A stretch of DNA of 64,000 nucleotides from Reyranella sp. (lineage in GTDB: Bacteria; Pseudomonadota; Alphaproteobacteria; Reyranellales; Reyranellaceae), in assembly GCF_004297405.1 (NCBI RefSeq), contig NZ_SCVC01000042.1, forward strand, positions 62,001 to 126,000, written 5' to 3'. The notes beneath the pieces were generated by a model that ran no database searches, was not told the origin of the DNA, and saw nothing but the letters and a program-made list of their open reading frames with translations. The position numbers and the translations under genes were made by a program. Positions 8,548 through 19,343 of this stretch are shown here, piece after piece. The number at the start of each line of letters is the position of its first letter. Positions within the stretch are counted from its first letter, which is position 1.

Positions 8548-11500
8548 ATGAGGGAGCACGGCACCGCAGGGGCGACGGACGCCGATATGTCAGCCGCCGC
8601 CGGTGGGCGAGCATTGAATGTGACTCACCTCGATTTGCGCCGTCTGAACTCGCTACAAGACTTTGACCTTGCCGCACGGCGCGCCGCCGAAGTGGGCTCG
8701 AATTGCATCTGCCTCGGTCCGTTGTTCGATCTGGCACAACCGAGCGATCCGCTTCTGGTGGCCGATCACTCCCGCTCGTTGGAGTCTTGGGCGCAGGTTG
8801 GCTCTCCAGTGCAGGTCGTCGAGCAGCTCGCCCGGAGAAGCGACAGGCAGGGCCTCTCGTTATTCGTTGATATCGTGCTCGATCGTGTGGCCTGCAACGG
8901 AGCGTCAGCGCAAGGCCTCACCGGTATCTATCACCAGTTCCCGGGCCTCAATCCGCTCGATCCTCGGCACACCCGACGAGACGTCTTATCGGCCGTGCTG
9001 CGGGAGGGGGCGGAGAGCCGTGCCGCAGAATGGTGGGCAATGCACTTGGCGGCGCTCGTGAGTTCGGGCGCCCGGGGGTTTCGTCTTCTCGGCGTGGCTG
9101 ATCTGCCGCGTCAAGCGCTGCGGCCGATCGTCAATGCGGTTCGCGCCAAGACAGCGTGCGACCTCTGGGGCTGGACGCCGGGGCTGGATTGGGCGCGGCA
9201 TCGTGAACTGGCAGACGCCGGTCTCAGCGCGGTTTTTGCTTCGACCTGTTGGTGGGATGGCAGGGCCGGATGGCTCGTCGAGGAATATGAAGCCTTGCGG
9301 CGTATCGCGCCGGTGCTGGGCGTTGTCGCTCCACCTTACGAAGCAGTTTCATTAACGGCGGAGCGGCTGACCCGTAATCTCATGCTCGCGGCCGCCGCAT
9401 CCCATGGTGTGTTCATGCCGGGGGGAGTAGAAGAGCCGTGCCAGACGAGGCGTGCTCACGCACTCGCAGACAAGCTGGCGTGCAAGCGCGTTACAGGCGA
9501 ACTGCGAGCGCTCTCGGCTCCCGATGCTGCCGTCGCAATGTTCGTGCGCACCGATCGCGACGATGCGCGGCAAGCAAGCTGCGGAGTCGCCATCGCTGTC
9601 AATACCCAGTCAACACCTGCCGAGGTGTCGCTCGGCCTTGAGCCTTTGCCGCCAATGGCTGGCCTCGGGTTGGTGGCGATCGAGACGGAAGGGCCGTTGG
9701 CGCCTCGTCTATTGCAGCCTGGAGAGGTGTTGGTCGTCGAGGTTGCACCAACCGAGCCCGTGCGTGCGTCTCGCCGCAACGACAAACGAGACGCCAAGCT
9801 GGCGGCGGCTCGTTCTCCAGTCGCCATCGAACGTGTGAGTCCCGTGGTTGCGGGTGCCGGCTTTGCTGCGAAGCATATTGTTGGTCGGCCCCTGACCATC
9901 GAGGTCGATATTCTTGCCGATGGCCACGACGTGCTGGCTGCCGAACTGACATGGTGGTCCGCCGACAAACAGGACCGGTCGATCGTTCCGCTCAGATTGG
10001 TTGGCAATGATCGCTGGCTAGCGACGGTGACGCCAGGCCGCATCGGGCGCCACCATTTCTCCATTGAGGCGTGGCGTGATGAGTACGCCAGCTTATGCCA
10101 CGCGATGGAGGTCAAGCATCGCGCTGGCGTCGATATCGCTGTCGAACTGAGTGAAGCTGATGCTTTCCTCCAGTCCCTCGGCGATATTGATCCCGCCATC
10201 ACCGCGCTGGCTGCGGCCGCTCGTTCCGGAGCCGCGGATACCGCTGTCGCAGAACTGACCTCCCTGAAAGCGCGGACGCGCGTCGCCGCCGTCGCCGAAC
10301 GCCACTTACCTGCGTACGAAGGACCCTTTGCCGTCGAGGTCGAGCGGCCTCAGGCAGAATTTGCCGCTTGGTACGAGCTCTTCCCACGCTCGATCACCGA
10401 CAGTGCCGGCCGTCACGGCACGTTCGATGATGTCATTGCCACGCTACCGCGCGTGCGGGAAATGGGCTTCGACGTCCTCTACTTCCCGCCAATTCACCCG
10501 ATCGGCCATACGAACCGGAAGGGCCGCAACAACAGTCTCTCCGCCGGCCCTGACGATCCGGGCAGTCCTTACGCCATCGGCAGCGAGGGCGGCGGTCACG
10601 ACGCGATCCATACGGCCCTGGGCACGCCACAGGATTTCCGCCGCCTCGTTGCCGCGGCGCACGATCATGGCCTGGAGATCGCTCTCGACTTTGCCATCCA
10701 ATGCTCACTCGATCATCCCTGGCTCCGGGAACATCCCGAATGGTTTCGGCACCGACCCGACGGGTCGATTAAATATGCCGAGAACCCGCCGAAGAAGTAC
10801 GAGGACATCGTCAATGTCGATTTCTACGCCGACGGTGCGATTCCTGCTTTGTGGCTCGCCTTGCGCGACGTCGTGCTGCATTGGGTGGGTGAGGGCGTCC
10901 GCATCTTCCGCGTCGACAATCCGCACACCAAGCCCTTGCCGTTCTGGCAGTGGATGATCGGCGACATTCGCGGCCGGCACCCCGACGTCATATTCCTGTC
11001 AGAGGCCTTCACGCGGCCGAAGATGATGTATCGGCTGGCCAAAGTGGGGTTCTCTCAGTCTTACACCTACTTCACGTGGCGCAACGGCAAGCAGGAGATC
11101 ATCGACTATCTGCGGGAACTCACGACGACCGAGGTCGTGGATTTCTTCCGCCCGCACTTCTTCGTCAACACCCCCGACATCAACCCCATCTTCCTGCAAA
11201 GCTCTGGCCGTGCCGGCTTTCTGATTCGAGCGGCCTTGGCCGCCACCCTGTCAGGCCTCTGGGGTGTCTACTCGGGCTTCGAGCTTTGCGAAGCGACCGC
11301 CCTTCCGGGGCGGGAGGAATACCTCGATTCCGAGAAATACGAGATACGGCCGCGCAATTTCGCGTCACCTGGCAACATCGTGGCCGAGATCACGCTGCTC
11401 AATCGGCTGCGCCGAACTTACCCTGCGTTGCACAGTCACCGCGGCGTGACGTTCTACAATGCCTTCAACGACCAAGTGCTCGTCTATGGCAAGCGGGAGC

Positions 11501-11736
11501 CCGGTGCCGACGACATGATCCTCGTTGCCGTGAGCCTCGATCCTCATGGGCCCCAGCACGCGAACTTTGAACTTCCGCTTTGGGAATGGAAGTTGCCCGA
11601 CGATGGCGTGCTTCAGGTCGAGGACTTGGTTCGAGACGCGCGGTTCGCGTGGCAGGGCAAGATGCAAAGCGTGTCGCTCAACCCGGCCACTTTGCCATTT
11701 GCGATCTGGCGTCTTTCGTCGCGGAGGGCGGCATGA
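8548..11736 (+). CDS. glgE: GlgE-type alpha-1,4-glucan:maltose-1-phosphate maltosyltransferase with extra N-terminal domain
   Basis: This enzyme extends alpha-1,4-glucan using maltose-1-phosphate (GH13_3). Residues from about 420 to 1062 match GlgE: an N-terminal beta domain, then the barrel with nucleophile D790 in FRVDNPHTKP, general acid E819 in FLSEAFTRP and D877 in NTPDINP. The protein is about 1062 residues against roughly 660-700 for actinobacterial GlgE. The extra N-terminal 350 or so residues resemble a decayed GH13 barrel. Start choice is uncertain: ATG 8548 is used, ATG 8587 and GTG 8476 are in frame, and none has a good Shine-Dalgarno. The stop overlaps treS in ATGA. It opens the glucan-trehalose operon. 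Confidence 0.88.
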   Translation: MREHGTAGATDADMSAAAGGRALNVTHLDLRRLNSLQDFDLAARRAAEVGSNCICLGPLFDLAQPSDPLLVADHSRSLESWAQVGSPVQVVEQLARRSDRQGLSLFVDIVLDRVACNGASAQGLTGIYHQFPGLNPLDPRHTRRDVLSAVLREGAESRAAEWWAMHLAALVSSGARGFRLLGVADLPRQALRPIVNAVRAKTACDLWGWTPGLDWARHRELADAGLSAVFASTCWWDGRAGWLVEEYEALRRIAPVLGVVAPPYEAVSLTAERLTRNLMLAAAASHGVFMPGGVEEPCQTRRAHALADKLACKRVTGELRALSAPDAAVAMFVRTDRDDARQASCGVAIAVNTQSTPAEVSLGLEPLPPMAGLGLVAIETEGPLAPRLLQPGEVLVVEVAPTEPVRASRRNDKRDAKLAAARSPVAIERVSPVVAGAGFAAKHIVGRPLTIEVDILADGHDVLAAELTWWSADKQDRSIVPLRLVGNDRWLATVTPGRIGRHHFSIEAWRDEYASLCHAMEVKHRAGVDIAVELSEADAFLQSLGDIDPAITALAAAARSGAADTAVAELTSLKARTRVAAVAERHLPAYEGPFAVEVERPQAEFAAWYELFPRSITDSAGRHGTFDDVIATLPRVREMGFDVLYFPPIHPIGHTNRKGRNNSLSAGPDDPGSPYAIGSEGGGHDAIHTALGTPQDFRRLVAAAHDHGLEIALDFAIQCSLDHPWLREHPEWFRHRPDGSIKYAENPPKKYEDIVNVDFYADGAIPALWLALRDVVLHWVGEGVRIFRVDNPHTKPLPFWQWMIGDIRGRHPDVIFLSEAFTRPKMMYRLAKVGFSQSYTYFTWRNGKQEIIDYLRELTTTEVVDFFRPHFFVNTPDINPIFLQSSGRAGFLIRAALAATLSGLWGVYSGFELCEATALPGREEYLDSEKYEIRPRNFASPGNIVAEITLLNRLRRTYPALHSHRGVTFYNAFNDQVLVYGKREPGADDMILVAVSLDPHGPQHANFELPLWEWKLPDDGVLQVEDLVRDARFAWQGKMQSVSLNPATLPFAIWRLSSRRAA

Positions 11737-14700
11737 ATGCACCGGTCACCGATGTCACCCTGCCGGTTGCTACCGATGCAAGTTGGTATAAGGACGCCAT
11801 CATCTATCAGCTGCACGTGAAGTCGTTCTTCGACTCCAACAACGACGGCATAGGTGACTTTCCCGGCCTCATTTCGTGTCTGCCTTACATCGCCGAGTTG
11901 GGTATCAATACGATCTGGTTGCTGCCTTTCTATCCATCGCCCCGGAAGGACGATGGCTATGACATCGCCGAATACACCGCCGTCCATCCCGAATACGGCA
12001 CGCTTGATGACGTGAAGCGCCTGATCGATGAAGCGCACCGTCTGGGTATCCGGATCATCACCGAACTCGTCATCAATCATACCTCCGATCAGCATCAGTG
12101 GTTCCAGCGGGCCCGTCTGGCGCCACCTGGTTCGAACGAGCGCGATTTCTATGTCTGGTCCGACAATGATCAGAAGTATAGCGGCACGCGTATCATTTTC
12201 GTCGACAGTCAGCGCTCGAACTGGACATGGGACCCGGAGGCCAAGGCCTACTATTGGCATCGCTTCTATGCTCATCAGCCTGATCTCAATTTCGACAATC
12301 CGGCAGTGCTCGAGGCTGTGCTGGGCGTTATGCACTTCTGGCTCGACATGGGCATTGATGGGCTACGGCTCGACGCCGTGCCCTATCTCGTGGAGCGCGA
12401 AGGCACCAACAATGAGAACCTGCCGGAGACGCACGACGTTCTGAAACGCATTCGTGCGGTGATCGACTCTTCCTATCCTGGTCGCATGCTGCTGGCCGAG
12501 GCCAACCAATGGCCGGAGGATACCAAGGAGTATTTCGGTCAGGGCGACGAATGCCATATGGCGTTTCATTTTCCGTTGATGCCGCGCATGTACATGGCGC
12601 TGGCGCGCGAAGACCGGTTTCCCATCACCGACATCATGCGTCAGACGCCGCAGATTCCCGACAACTGCCAGTGGGCGATTTTCCTGCGCAACCACGACGA
12701 ACTCACCCTCGAGATGGTGACGGACTCGGAGCGGGACTATCTCTGGCAGACCTACGCCACGGACCGTCGGGCACGTCTCAACCTCGGTATCCGCCGTCGT
12801 CTGGCGCCATTGCTCGAGCGGGATCGTCGACGCATCGAGCTGATGAACTGCCTGCTGTTCTCAATGCCCGGAGCGCCGGTGATCTACTACGGCGACGAGA
12901 TTGGCATGGGCGACAACATCCGGCTCGGCGATCGCGATGGCGTCCGCACGCCGATGCAGTGGTCCCCGGATCGCAACGGTGGATTCTCAAGGGCTGATCC
13001 GGCGGCACTGGCGCTTCCATCCATCATGGATGCGCTCTACGGCTACGAGACGGTCAACGTCGAGGCTCAGACGAAGGACGTGCATTCATTGCTGCACTGG
13101 ATGCGCCGCATGATAGCCGTGCGTCGCACCCATGGGGTCTTCGGACGCGGAACTCTGCGCTTTCTGTATCCAAAGAACCGCAAGGTGCTCGCATATCTCC
13201 GCGAACTCGATGGCGAGGTCATTCTCTGTGTCGCCAATGTCGCGCGCTCACCCCAGGCCGTGGAGCTCGATCTCTCGGAGTTCGTCGGACGCGTACCCAT
13301 CGAACTCAACGGCGGTTCGCTGTTTCCGCCGATCGGTCAACTCAGCTATCTGCTGACCCTTCCACCGTTCGGATTCTACTGGTTCATCCTGGCGAGCGAA
13401 AGCGAGGCGCCATCCTGGCATACGCCCGCGCCGGAGCCGCTGCCGGATTATGTGACCGTGGTGCTGCGTGCCCGACTGGCTGATGGCGTGCAAGCGATGG
13501 CGCCCGTTCTCGAACGCGAGGCGCTTCCTCCGTATCTCGCCAAGCGCCGATGGTTCGGTGCCAAGGACAAGCAGCTTCAGGCATCGCATTTCGCCTATCT
13601 GGCCCGCCTGCCGGGTGGGGAGGGGGATTTGCTGCTGGGAGAGATCGACGTGACGGCAGGTGGCGAGAACACTCGCTGGCTGTTGCCGCTCTCCGTGAGC
13701 TGGGAAGACGAACAGAGTGCAGCGCTGCCATCGCAGTTGGCCCTGGCGCGCGTGCGACGCGGACGGCGTGTCGGCCTCCTCACGGACGCCTTTGCCCTGC
13801 CGGAGTTCGCACGCGAGATGCTGACGGCGCTGGCTGCTGGCACGACTATCGAAGGGCCGGAAGGCAAGATCGTCTTCGAGCCGACACCAGACAAGATCGA
13901 GCTGTTGCAGCGACCGCCGGACGCTCCGGTTATCTGGCTATCGGCCGAGCAGTCCAATAGCTCGCTGATTGTCGACGATACCGCGATGCTCAAGATCTTC
14001 CGTCGTATCCAGCCCGGTGAGCATCCAGAAGCGGAGATGAGCCGGTATCTGACGAGCCAGAGCTTCGCCAATGCGCCGGCGTTGCTGGGTGAGGTGAGCC
14101 GCATCTCGCCCGACGGTCAGCGTCATGCGCTCGCCGTCGTGCAGGCGTTCGTGCGTAACCAGGGAGATGCCTGGACTTGGACGCTGAACCAGTTCCACCG
14201 CGGGCTCGACGATCTTGCCAGTCGCGAGGCCACCACGGAGTCGCGCGATGACGATATCGAGGACTACCATGCCTTCGCTGGCGCGATTGGCCGCCAGCTC
14301 GGTGCCATGCACCAGGTTCTGGCGCGGCCAACCTCGAACGAGGCCTTTTCGCCGCGACTGGCCGAGGCCGATGACGTCGCTGCATGGACGGAGAGGGCAG
14401 GTGGCCTCCTCAATCAGGCGATGGAGGTGATTGCCGATCGCAAGGGCTGGGAAAGCGAGACCGTCACGGCCGATGCGCAGCAGCTTCTCGAGCGGCGGGC
14501 GGAACTCAGTGAAGCAATGCGCCGGCTCGCCATGAGCGGGTTGGGTTCGATCATGACCCGCATCCACGGCGACTTTCATCTCGGCCAGGTTCTGGTCGCT
14601 AGCGCCGATGCCTACATCATCGATTTCGAGGGGGAGCCAGCGCGGCCGCTTGCCGAACGTCGCCGCAAGGCGAGCCCAATGCGCGATGTTGCGGGATTGC

Positions 14701-15029
14701 TGCGCTCGGTCGACTACGCTGCGGCAACCACGCTCGATCCCAAAAACTTCGTGGCCAATCGCGTCCCCGAAGCGCGCCGCCTACGGTTGGTGACGCGGTT
14801 ACGCAAAGGGGCACAGCGCGCCTTCCTTGCCACCTATCGCCAGGCCGCGGCAGGGTTGCCTGGGATGGATCGCGGCGAGCTGCTCGACTTCTTCCTCGCC
14901 GAGAAAGCCGCCTACGAGATCTGCTACGAGGCTGCTAACCGACCGGCATGGGTCGCGATCCCACTGACTGGCCTGGCGCGCATCGCAGCCCGCCTCCTCA
15001 AGGACGCACCGCCAGGGGAAGCCGGATGA
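11733..15029 (+). CDS. treS: Trehalose synthase / maltokinase fusion (TreS-Mak)
   Basis: This 1098-residue fusion covers two consecutive steps. The N-terminal half (about 1-550) is TreS (GH13_16), which isomerises trehalose and maltose, starting with [15 protein letters not shown]. Likely catalytic residues are D214 in [11 protein letters not shown]256 in LLAEANQWP and D322 in RNHDEL. The C-terminal half is a maltokinase with an aminoglycoside-phosphotransferase-like fold. It carries HGDFHLGQ (H945-D947) and IDFEGEP (D964), and makes maltose-1-phosphate for GlgE. The ATG lies in ATGA with the glgE stop, and the gene's own stop lies in ATGA with glgB. The fusion feeds the GlgE maltosyltransferase directly. 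Confidence 0.93.
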   Translation: MNAPVTDVTLPVATDASWYKDAIIYQLHVKSFFDSNNDGIGDFPGLISCLPYIAELGINTIWLLPFYPSPRKDDGYDIAEYTAVHPEYGTLDDVKRLIDEAHRLGIRIITELVINHTSDQHQWFQRARLAPPGSNERDFYVWSDNDQKYSGTRIIFVDSQRSNWTWDPEAKAYYWHRFYAHQPDLNFDNPAVLEAVLGVMHFWLDMGIDGLRLDAVPYLVEREGTNNENLPETHDVLKRIRAVIDSSYPGRMLLAEANQWPEDTKEYFGQGDECHMAFHFPLMPRMYMALAREDRFPITDIMRQTPQIPDNCQWAIFLRNHDELTLEMVTDSERDYLWQTYATDRRARLNLGIRRRLAPLLERDRRRIELMNCLLFSMPGAPVIYYGDEIGMGDNIRLGDRDGVRTPMQWSPDRNGGFSRADPAALALPSIMDALYGYETVNVEAQTKDVHSLLHWMRRMIAVRRTHGVFGRGTLRFLYPKNRKVLAYLRELDGEVILCVANVARSPQAVELDLSEFVGRVPIELNGGSLFPPIGQLSYLLTLPPFGFYWFILASESEAPSWHTPAPEPLPDYVTVVLRARLADGVQAMAPVLEREALPPYLAKRRWFGAKDKQLQASHFAYLARLPGGEGDLLLGEIDVTAGGENTRWLLPLSVSWEDEQSAALPSQLALARVRRGRRVGLLTDAFALPEFAREMLTALAAGTTIEGPEGKIVFEPTPDKIELLQRPPDAPVIWLSAEQSNSSLIVDDTAMLKIFRRIQPGEHPEAEMSRYLTSQSFANAPALLGEVSRISPDGQRHALAVVQAFVRNQGDAWTWTLNQFHRGLDDLASREATTESRDDDIEDYHAFAGAIGRQLGAMHQVLARPTSNEAFSPRLAEADDVAAWTERAGGLLNQAMEVIADRKGWESETVTADAQQLLERRAELSEAMRRLAMSGLGSIMTRIHGDFHLGQVLVASADAYIIDFEGEPARPLAERRRKASPMRDVAGLLRSVDYAAATTLDPKNFVANRVPEARRLRLVTRLRKGAQRAFLATYRQAAAGLPGMDRGELLDFFLAEKAAYEICYEAANRPAWVAIPLTGLARIAARLLKDAPPGEAG

Positions 15030-17236
15030 ATGACTTAGGCCCCTCCATGGACCCGGCTCGCCGTCTCGATCGGCGCGCCGCCGAGGCGCTGGCTGCAGGG
15101 ATCCATGGCAGGCCGTTCGAGGTCTTGGGCCCTCAGGATGGCCCCACAGGTCGGATCGTGCGTGCATTCCTTCCAGGCGCGAGATCGGTGGAGGTGTTGC
15201 GTCGCACTGACCGGCAGGCGATCGGCACTCTCCGTGCTGGCATCGTCGATGGTCTTTTCGAGGGGCCAACGGCGGATGCCTCTCCCTACCTTCTGCGAAT
15301 CGAGTGGCCGGATGCGGTACAGGAAACGGAAGATCCCTATGCCTTTGGACTGCTTTTGGGTGACCTCGATCTGCACTTGTTCAACGAAGGGCGTCATTTC
15401 CATTTGGCCGACGCGCTGGGCGCCAACGTCGCGACCATCGACGGTGTGACCGGGGTACGATTCGCGGTTTGGGCGCCCGGCGCCGAACGCGTTGCTGTGA
15501 TCGGCGACTTCAATTCCTGGGATCGTACCCGCCACGGCATGCGGCTGCGCTATCCGGCCGGTGTCTGGGAGATCTTCGTGCCCCGCGTGATGGCCGGAGC
15601 ACCCTACAAGTTCGATATCGTAGGCGCCGGTGGCCTCCGGCTACCGGACAAGGCCGATCCGATGGCGCAGCAGGCCGAGCCAGCGCCGGCAACCGCGTCG
15701 ATCGTCGCCTCTCCCTTTGAAGGCCGATGGACTGACCAGGAATGGATGGCGACACGCGCCGGCCGCCAATCGGCACAGGCACCGATCTCTATCTACGAGG
15801 TTCACGCAGGCTCTTGGATGCACCAGGCGTCCCATACCGAGCGGCCGCTCTGGGATTTCCTGGCCGAACGGCTGGTGCCCTACGTGGTCGACATGGGCTT
15901 CACCCATATCGAGTTGCTGCCCATCACCGAGCATCCCTTCGGTGGATCCTGGGGTTATCAGCCGCTCGGTCTTTTTGCGCCGGCGGCACGATACGGTCCG
16001 CCGGACTCCTTTGCCCGCTTTGTCGACGCTGCACACCGCGCCGGCATCGGGGTCCTGGTCGACTGGGTGCCAGCCCACTTCCCGACTGACAGCTATGGTC
16101 TCGCGCGCTTCGACGGTACGGCGCTCTATGAGCATCTTGATCCGCGCGAGGGCTTTCATCGCGACTGGAATACCTACATTTACAATTTCGGCCGCCGCGA
16201 GGTTCAAGGTTTTCTGATCGCTAGCGCACTGCATTGGCTGGAGCGTTTCCACGTCGACGGACTGCGCGTCGATGCCGTGGCTTCGATGCTCTACCGTGAT
16301 TATAGCCGGCCCGCCGATGACTGGATTCCCAATGTCTATGGCGGACGCGAGAACCTCGAAGCGATTGGCTTCCTGCGCCATCTCAACGCGGTGGTCGCCG
16401 AGCGTTGCCCAGGCGTGATCATGGTCGCCGAAGAATCGACAGCATGGCCTGGCGTCACATCTGCGCCACCCGGCGGGCTAGGCTTCAACTTCAAATGGAA
16501 CATGGGCTGGATGCACGACACGTTGGAGTACATCGAACGTGAACCTGTGCATCGCGCCTTCCATCATCACGAGCTGACGTTCGGCCTCCTCTATGCCTTC
16601 TCGGAAAGGTTCGTCCTCCCGATCTCCCACGACGAAGTTGTGCACGGCAAACGTTCTCTAGTCGCCAAGATGCCGGGCGACCGCTGGCAACGTTTCGCCA
16701 ATCTGCGTGCCTATCTTGGTTTCATGTGGGCGCATCCTGGCAAGAAACTGCTCTTTATGGGGTGCGAGATCGCACAGGAGCGCGAATGGAACCATGACGC
16801 GTCGCTCGACTGGCATCTCCTTGACGACATGGCGCATGCAGGCGTGCAGCGATTGGTCCATGATCTAAACGGTCTCTACGTGAACGAGATTGCGCTGCAT
16901 GAGCGCGATGCTGATCCCGCGGGCTTCGCCTGGCTGGTGGGCGATGACCATGCAAACTCTGTCTTTGCCTTTCTGCGCTCCTCTTCATCCGGGAAGGCGC
17001 CTGTTCTTGTCGTTTGCAACATGACCCCTCTGCCACGCCACGGCTACCGCATCGGCGTGCCATGCACGGGGCGCTGGCGCGAGATCGCCAATACCGATTC
17101 GCGCTTCTATGGCGGCAGCGATCTCGGAAACGACGGCGTGGTCCATGCCATCGAACAGGCTTCACACGGTCATCCGCATTCCCTTCAGCTCACTCTGCCG
17201 CCACTCGCGACCGTGATGCTGCGCTGCGAGGACTGA
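15026..17236 (+). CDS. glgB: 1,4-alpha-glucan branching enzyme GlgB
   Basis: This 736-residue branching enzyme (GH13_9) introduces alpha-1,6 branches into the glucan made by GlgE. It has an N-terminal CBM48-like segment ([20 protein letters not shown]). The catalytic barrel carries D416 in [11 protein letters not shown]469 in [12 protein letters not shown] and D536 in [11 protein letters not shown]. Length and motif spacing match the E. coli enzyme (728 residues). The ATG overlaps the treS-mak stop in ATGA. The next gene, glgX, starts one base after the stop. Other in-frame upstream starts would run into treS-mak and are not needed. Confidence 0.95.
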   Translation: MNDLGPSMDPARRLDRRAAEALAAGIHGRPFEVLGPQDGPTGRIVRAFLPGARSVEVLRRTDRQAIGTLRAGIVDGLFEGPTADASPYLLRIEWPDAVQETEDPYAFGLLLGDLDLHLFNEGRHFHLADALGANVATIDGVTGVRFAVWAPGAERVAVIGDFNSWDRTRHGMRLRYPAGVWEIFVPRVMAGAPYKFDIVGAGGLRLPDKADPMAQQAEPAPATASIVASPFEGRWTDQEWMATRAGRQSAQAPISIYEVHAGSWMHQASHTERPLWDFLAERLVPYVVDMGFTHIELLPITEHPFGGSWGYQPLGLFAPAARYGPPDSFARFVDAAHRAGIGVLVDWVPAHFPTDSYGLARFDGTALYEHLDPREGFHRDWNTYIYNFGRREVQGFLIASALHWLERFHVDGLRVDAVASMLYRDYSRPADDWIPNVYGGRENLEAIGFLRHLNAVVAERCPGVIMVAEESTAWPGVTSAPPGGLGFNFKWNMGWMHDTLEYIEREPVHRAFHHHELTFGLLYAFSERFVLPISHDEVVHGKRSLVAKMPGDRWQRFANLRAYLGFMWAHPGKKLLFMGCEIAQEREWNHDASLDWHLLDDMAHAGVQRLVHDLNGLYVNEIALHERDADPAGFAWLVGDDHANSVFAFLRSSSSGKAPVLVVCNMTPLPRHGYRIGVPCTGRWREIANTDSRFYGGSDLGNDGVVHAIEQASHGHPHSLQLTLPPLATVMLRCED

Positions 17237-17237
17237 C

Positions 17238-19343
17238 ATGGCGACGTCACCCTGGCCCAATCGACTCCTGACCGGCTCACCGAACCCGCTGGGCGCGACC
17301 TGGGATGGGCTTGGGACGAACTTCGCCGTTTTTTCCGCGCACGCGACGCGGCTCGAGCTTTGCCTCTTCGATCCCTCGGGGCGGCGCGAGATCGCGCGCT
17401 TCGACTTGCCGGAGTGCACCGACGAGGTCTGGCATGGCTACCTGCCCAATGCGCGCGCCGGCCTGATCTACGGTTACCGGGCGCATGGGCCCTACGATCC
17501 GCAGGCAGGACATCGCTTCAATCCGCACAAGCTTTTGCTCGATCCCTATGCCCGCCGCCTCACCGGCGAGTGGCGTAATGCCGACGCTCTCTACGGCTAC
17601 CGCATCAACTCGCCGCGTGCCGACCTCTCCTTTGACCGCCGCGACAGCGCGCCTGGCGTAATGAAGGCCGTAGTCGCGGACGAAAGCTTCAACTGGGCGG
17701 ATGATCGCCCACCCGCCATCCCATGGTCGGACACGGTGATCTACGAAGCGCACGTACGTGGTCTCAGCATGCGGCGGAGTGACCTGCAAACTAACGAGCG
17801 GGGTACCTTCGCAGCGGTCGGTGATCCTGTCTTCATTTCCCATCTCCGCAGGCTGGGTGTCACGACGCTCGAATTGTTACCGATACATGCCTTCGTGCAG
17901 GATCGCCCCCTGCTGCAAAAGGGACTGCGCAACTATTGGGGCTACAACACGATCGGCTTTTTCGCCCCGGAACCAAGATACCTGTCCGATGGTACCCTCG
18001 ATGAACTGCGCATAGCGGTCCGTCGCCTGCACGCCGTTGGCATCGAAGTCATTCTCGATGTCGTCTACAATCACACCGCCGAGGGGAGCGAACTAGGTCC
18101 CACGCTTTCGTTCCGGGGCCTCGACAATGCCAGCTACTATCGGCTGGTTGCCGACAATCCCCGCCACTGCGTCAATGATACGGGTACGGGCAATACGCTG
18201 AACCTTTCAACGCCGCGCGTCCTGCAGATGGTGATGGACTCGCTGCGCTACTGGGTGACGGCGTTTCATGTCGACGGTTTCCGCTTCGATCTCGGCGTTA
18301 CGCTGGGACGAGAGAGTTATGGCTTCGACCCGTGTTCGGGCTTCTTTGATGCCATACGGCAGGATCCTGTGTTGCAACGAGTCAAGCTGATATCGGAACC
18401 TTGGGATATCGGCCCGGGGGGGTATCAGCTTGGCAATCATCCGCCAGGATTCTCGGAATGGAACGACCGGTTTCGTGACGGTGTGCGGCGTTACTGGCGC
18501 GGCGACCCCGGGCAACGCGCAGACTTTGCCGCACGTCTCGCTGGTTCGAGTGACTTCTTCGATCGCCGCTGGCGGCGACCCTGGTCGTCCATCAACTACG
18601 TTGCCTCGCATGACGGCTTCACGTTGGCTGACACGGTGAGCTACGCCGAGCGTCATAACGAGGCGAATGGCGAAGACAACAACGACGGTCACGGCGAGAA
18701 TTACTCGGCCAACTGGGGAGAGGAGGGAACGACCACCGATCCCGTCATTCTCGACACCCGCCAGCGCGTGCAGCGAGCGCTGCTTGCCACGCTGTTTCTT
18801 GCCCAAGGGACGCCAATGCTGTTGGGCGGCGATGAGTTCGGTCGCACGCAGGATGGCAATAACAACGCCTACTGCCAGGACAACGAGATCTCGTGGATCG
18901 ATTGGGATTTGCTGGATCAACGCGAGGGCCAGGCGCTCACGGCGTTTGTCGCTCGTATCGTGGCGTTGCGTCACCGACATGCTGTGCTGCGTTCACCCTA
19001 TTTCCTGCATGGGCTCGAGGAGCCAGCGGAAGGTATCCGTGACATAGCCTGGTTCGATGCCTCGGGTGAGGTGATCTCGAGCGATTCCTGGAACAATGCC
19101 GAAGAGCGGACGCTCGTGCTGCGGCGCGCTCGTCGGGACGACGATGGATCGGTAACCATCCTTTCTGTGCTCTTCAATGCCACCGCGGAGAAACATCGGT
19201 TCCGTCTACCGCCACCCCGCTGGGCGACCCGGATCGTTCTCGATAGCGCTGCGCCCGAAGCGCCGGAGCGCGATCTCGACGGCGAAGAGATTTCGGTAGC
19301 TCCTCGTAGTCTGGTGCTGGCCCTTGCGATGAGGGCCGGATGA
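17238..19343 (+). CDS. glgX: Glycogen debranching enzyme GlgX
   Basis: This 701-residue isoamylase-type enzyme (GH13_11) cleaves alpha-1,6 branches of glucan. It starts with the CBM48-like NPLGATWDGLGTNFAVFSAH. The catalytic set is D351 in VDGFRFDLGV, E387 in ISEPWDIGPGGYQ and D459 in ASHDGFTLAD. The GlgX signature NEANGEDNNDGH follows that last motif. It starts one base after glgB and overlaps treZ in ATGA. In this operon it would free linear chains for TreY, TreZ and MalQ. Confidence 0.95.
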   Translation: MATSPWPNRLLTGSPNPLGATWDGLGTNFAVFSAHATRLELCLFDPSGRREIARFDLPECTDEVWHGYLPNARAGLIYGYRAHGPYDPQAGHRFNPHKLLLDPYARRLTGEWRNADALYGYRINSPRADLSFDRRDSAPGVMKAVVADESFNWADDRPPAIPWSDTVIYEAHVRGLSMRRSDLQTNERGTFAAVGDPVFISHLRRLGVTTLELLPIHAFVQDRPLLQKGLRNYWGYNTIGFFAPEPRYLSDGTLDELRIAVRRLHAVGIEVILDVVYNHTAEGSELGPTLSFRGLDNASYYRLVADNPRHCVNDTGTGNTLNLSTPRVLQMVMDSLRYWVTAFHVDGFRFDLGVTLGRESYGFDPCSGFFDAIRQDPVLQRVKLISEPWDIGPGGYQLGNHPPGFSEWNDRFRDGVRRYWRGDPGQRADFAARLAGSSDFFDRRWRRPWSSINYVASHDGFTLADTVSYAERHNEANGEDNNDGHGENYSANWGEEGTTTDPVILDTRQRVQRALLATLFLAQGTPMLLGGDEFGRTQDGNNNAYCQDNEISWIDWDLLDQREGQALTAFVARIVALRHRHAVLRSPYFLHGLEEPAEGIRDIAWFDASGEVISSDSWNNAEERTLVLRRARRDDDGSVTILSVLFNATAEKHRFRLPPPRWATRIVLDSAAPEAPERDLDGEEISVAPRSLVLALAMRAG

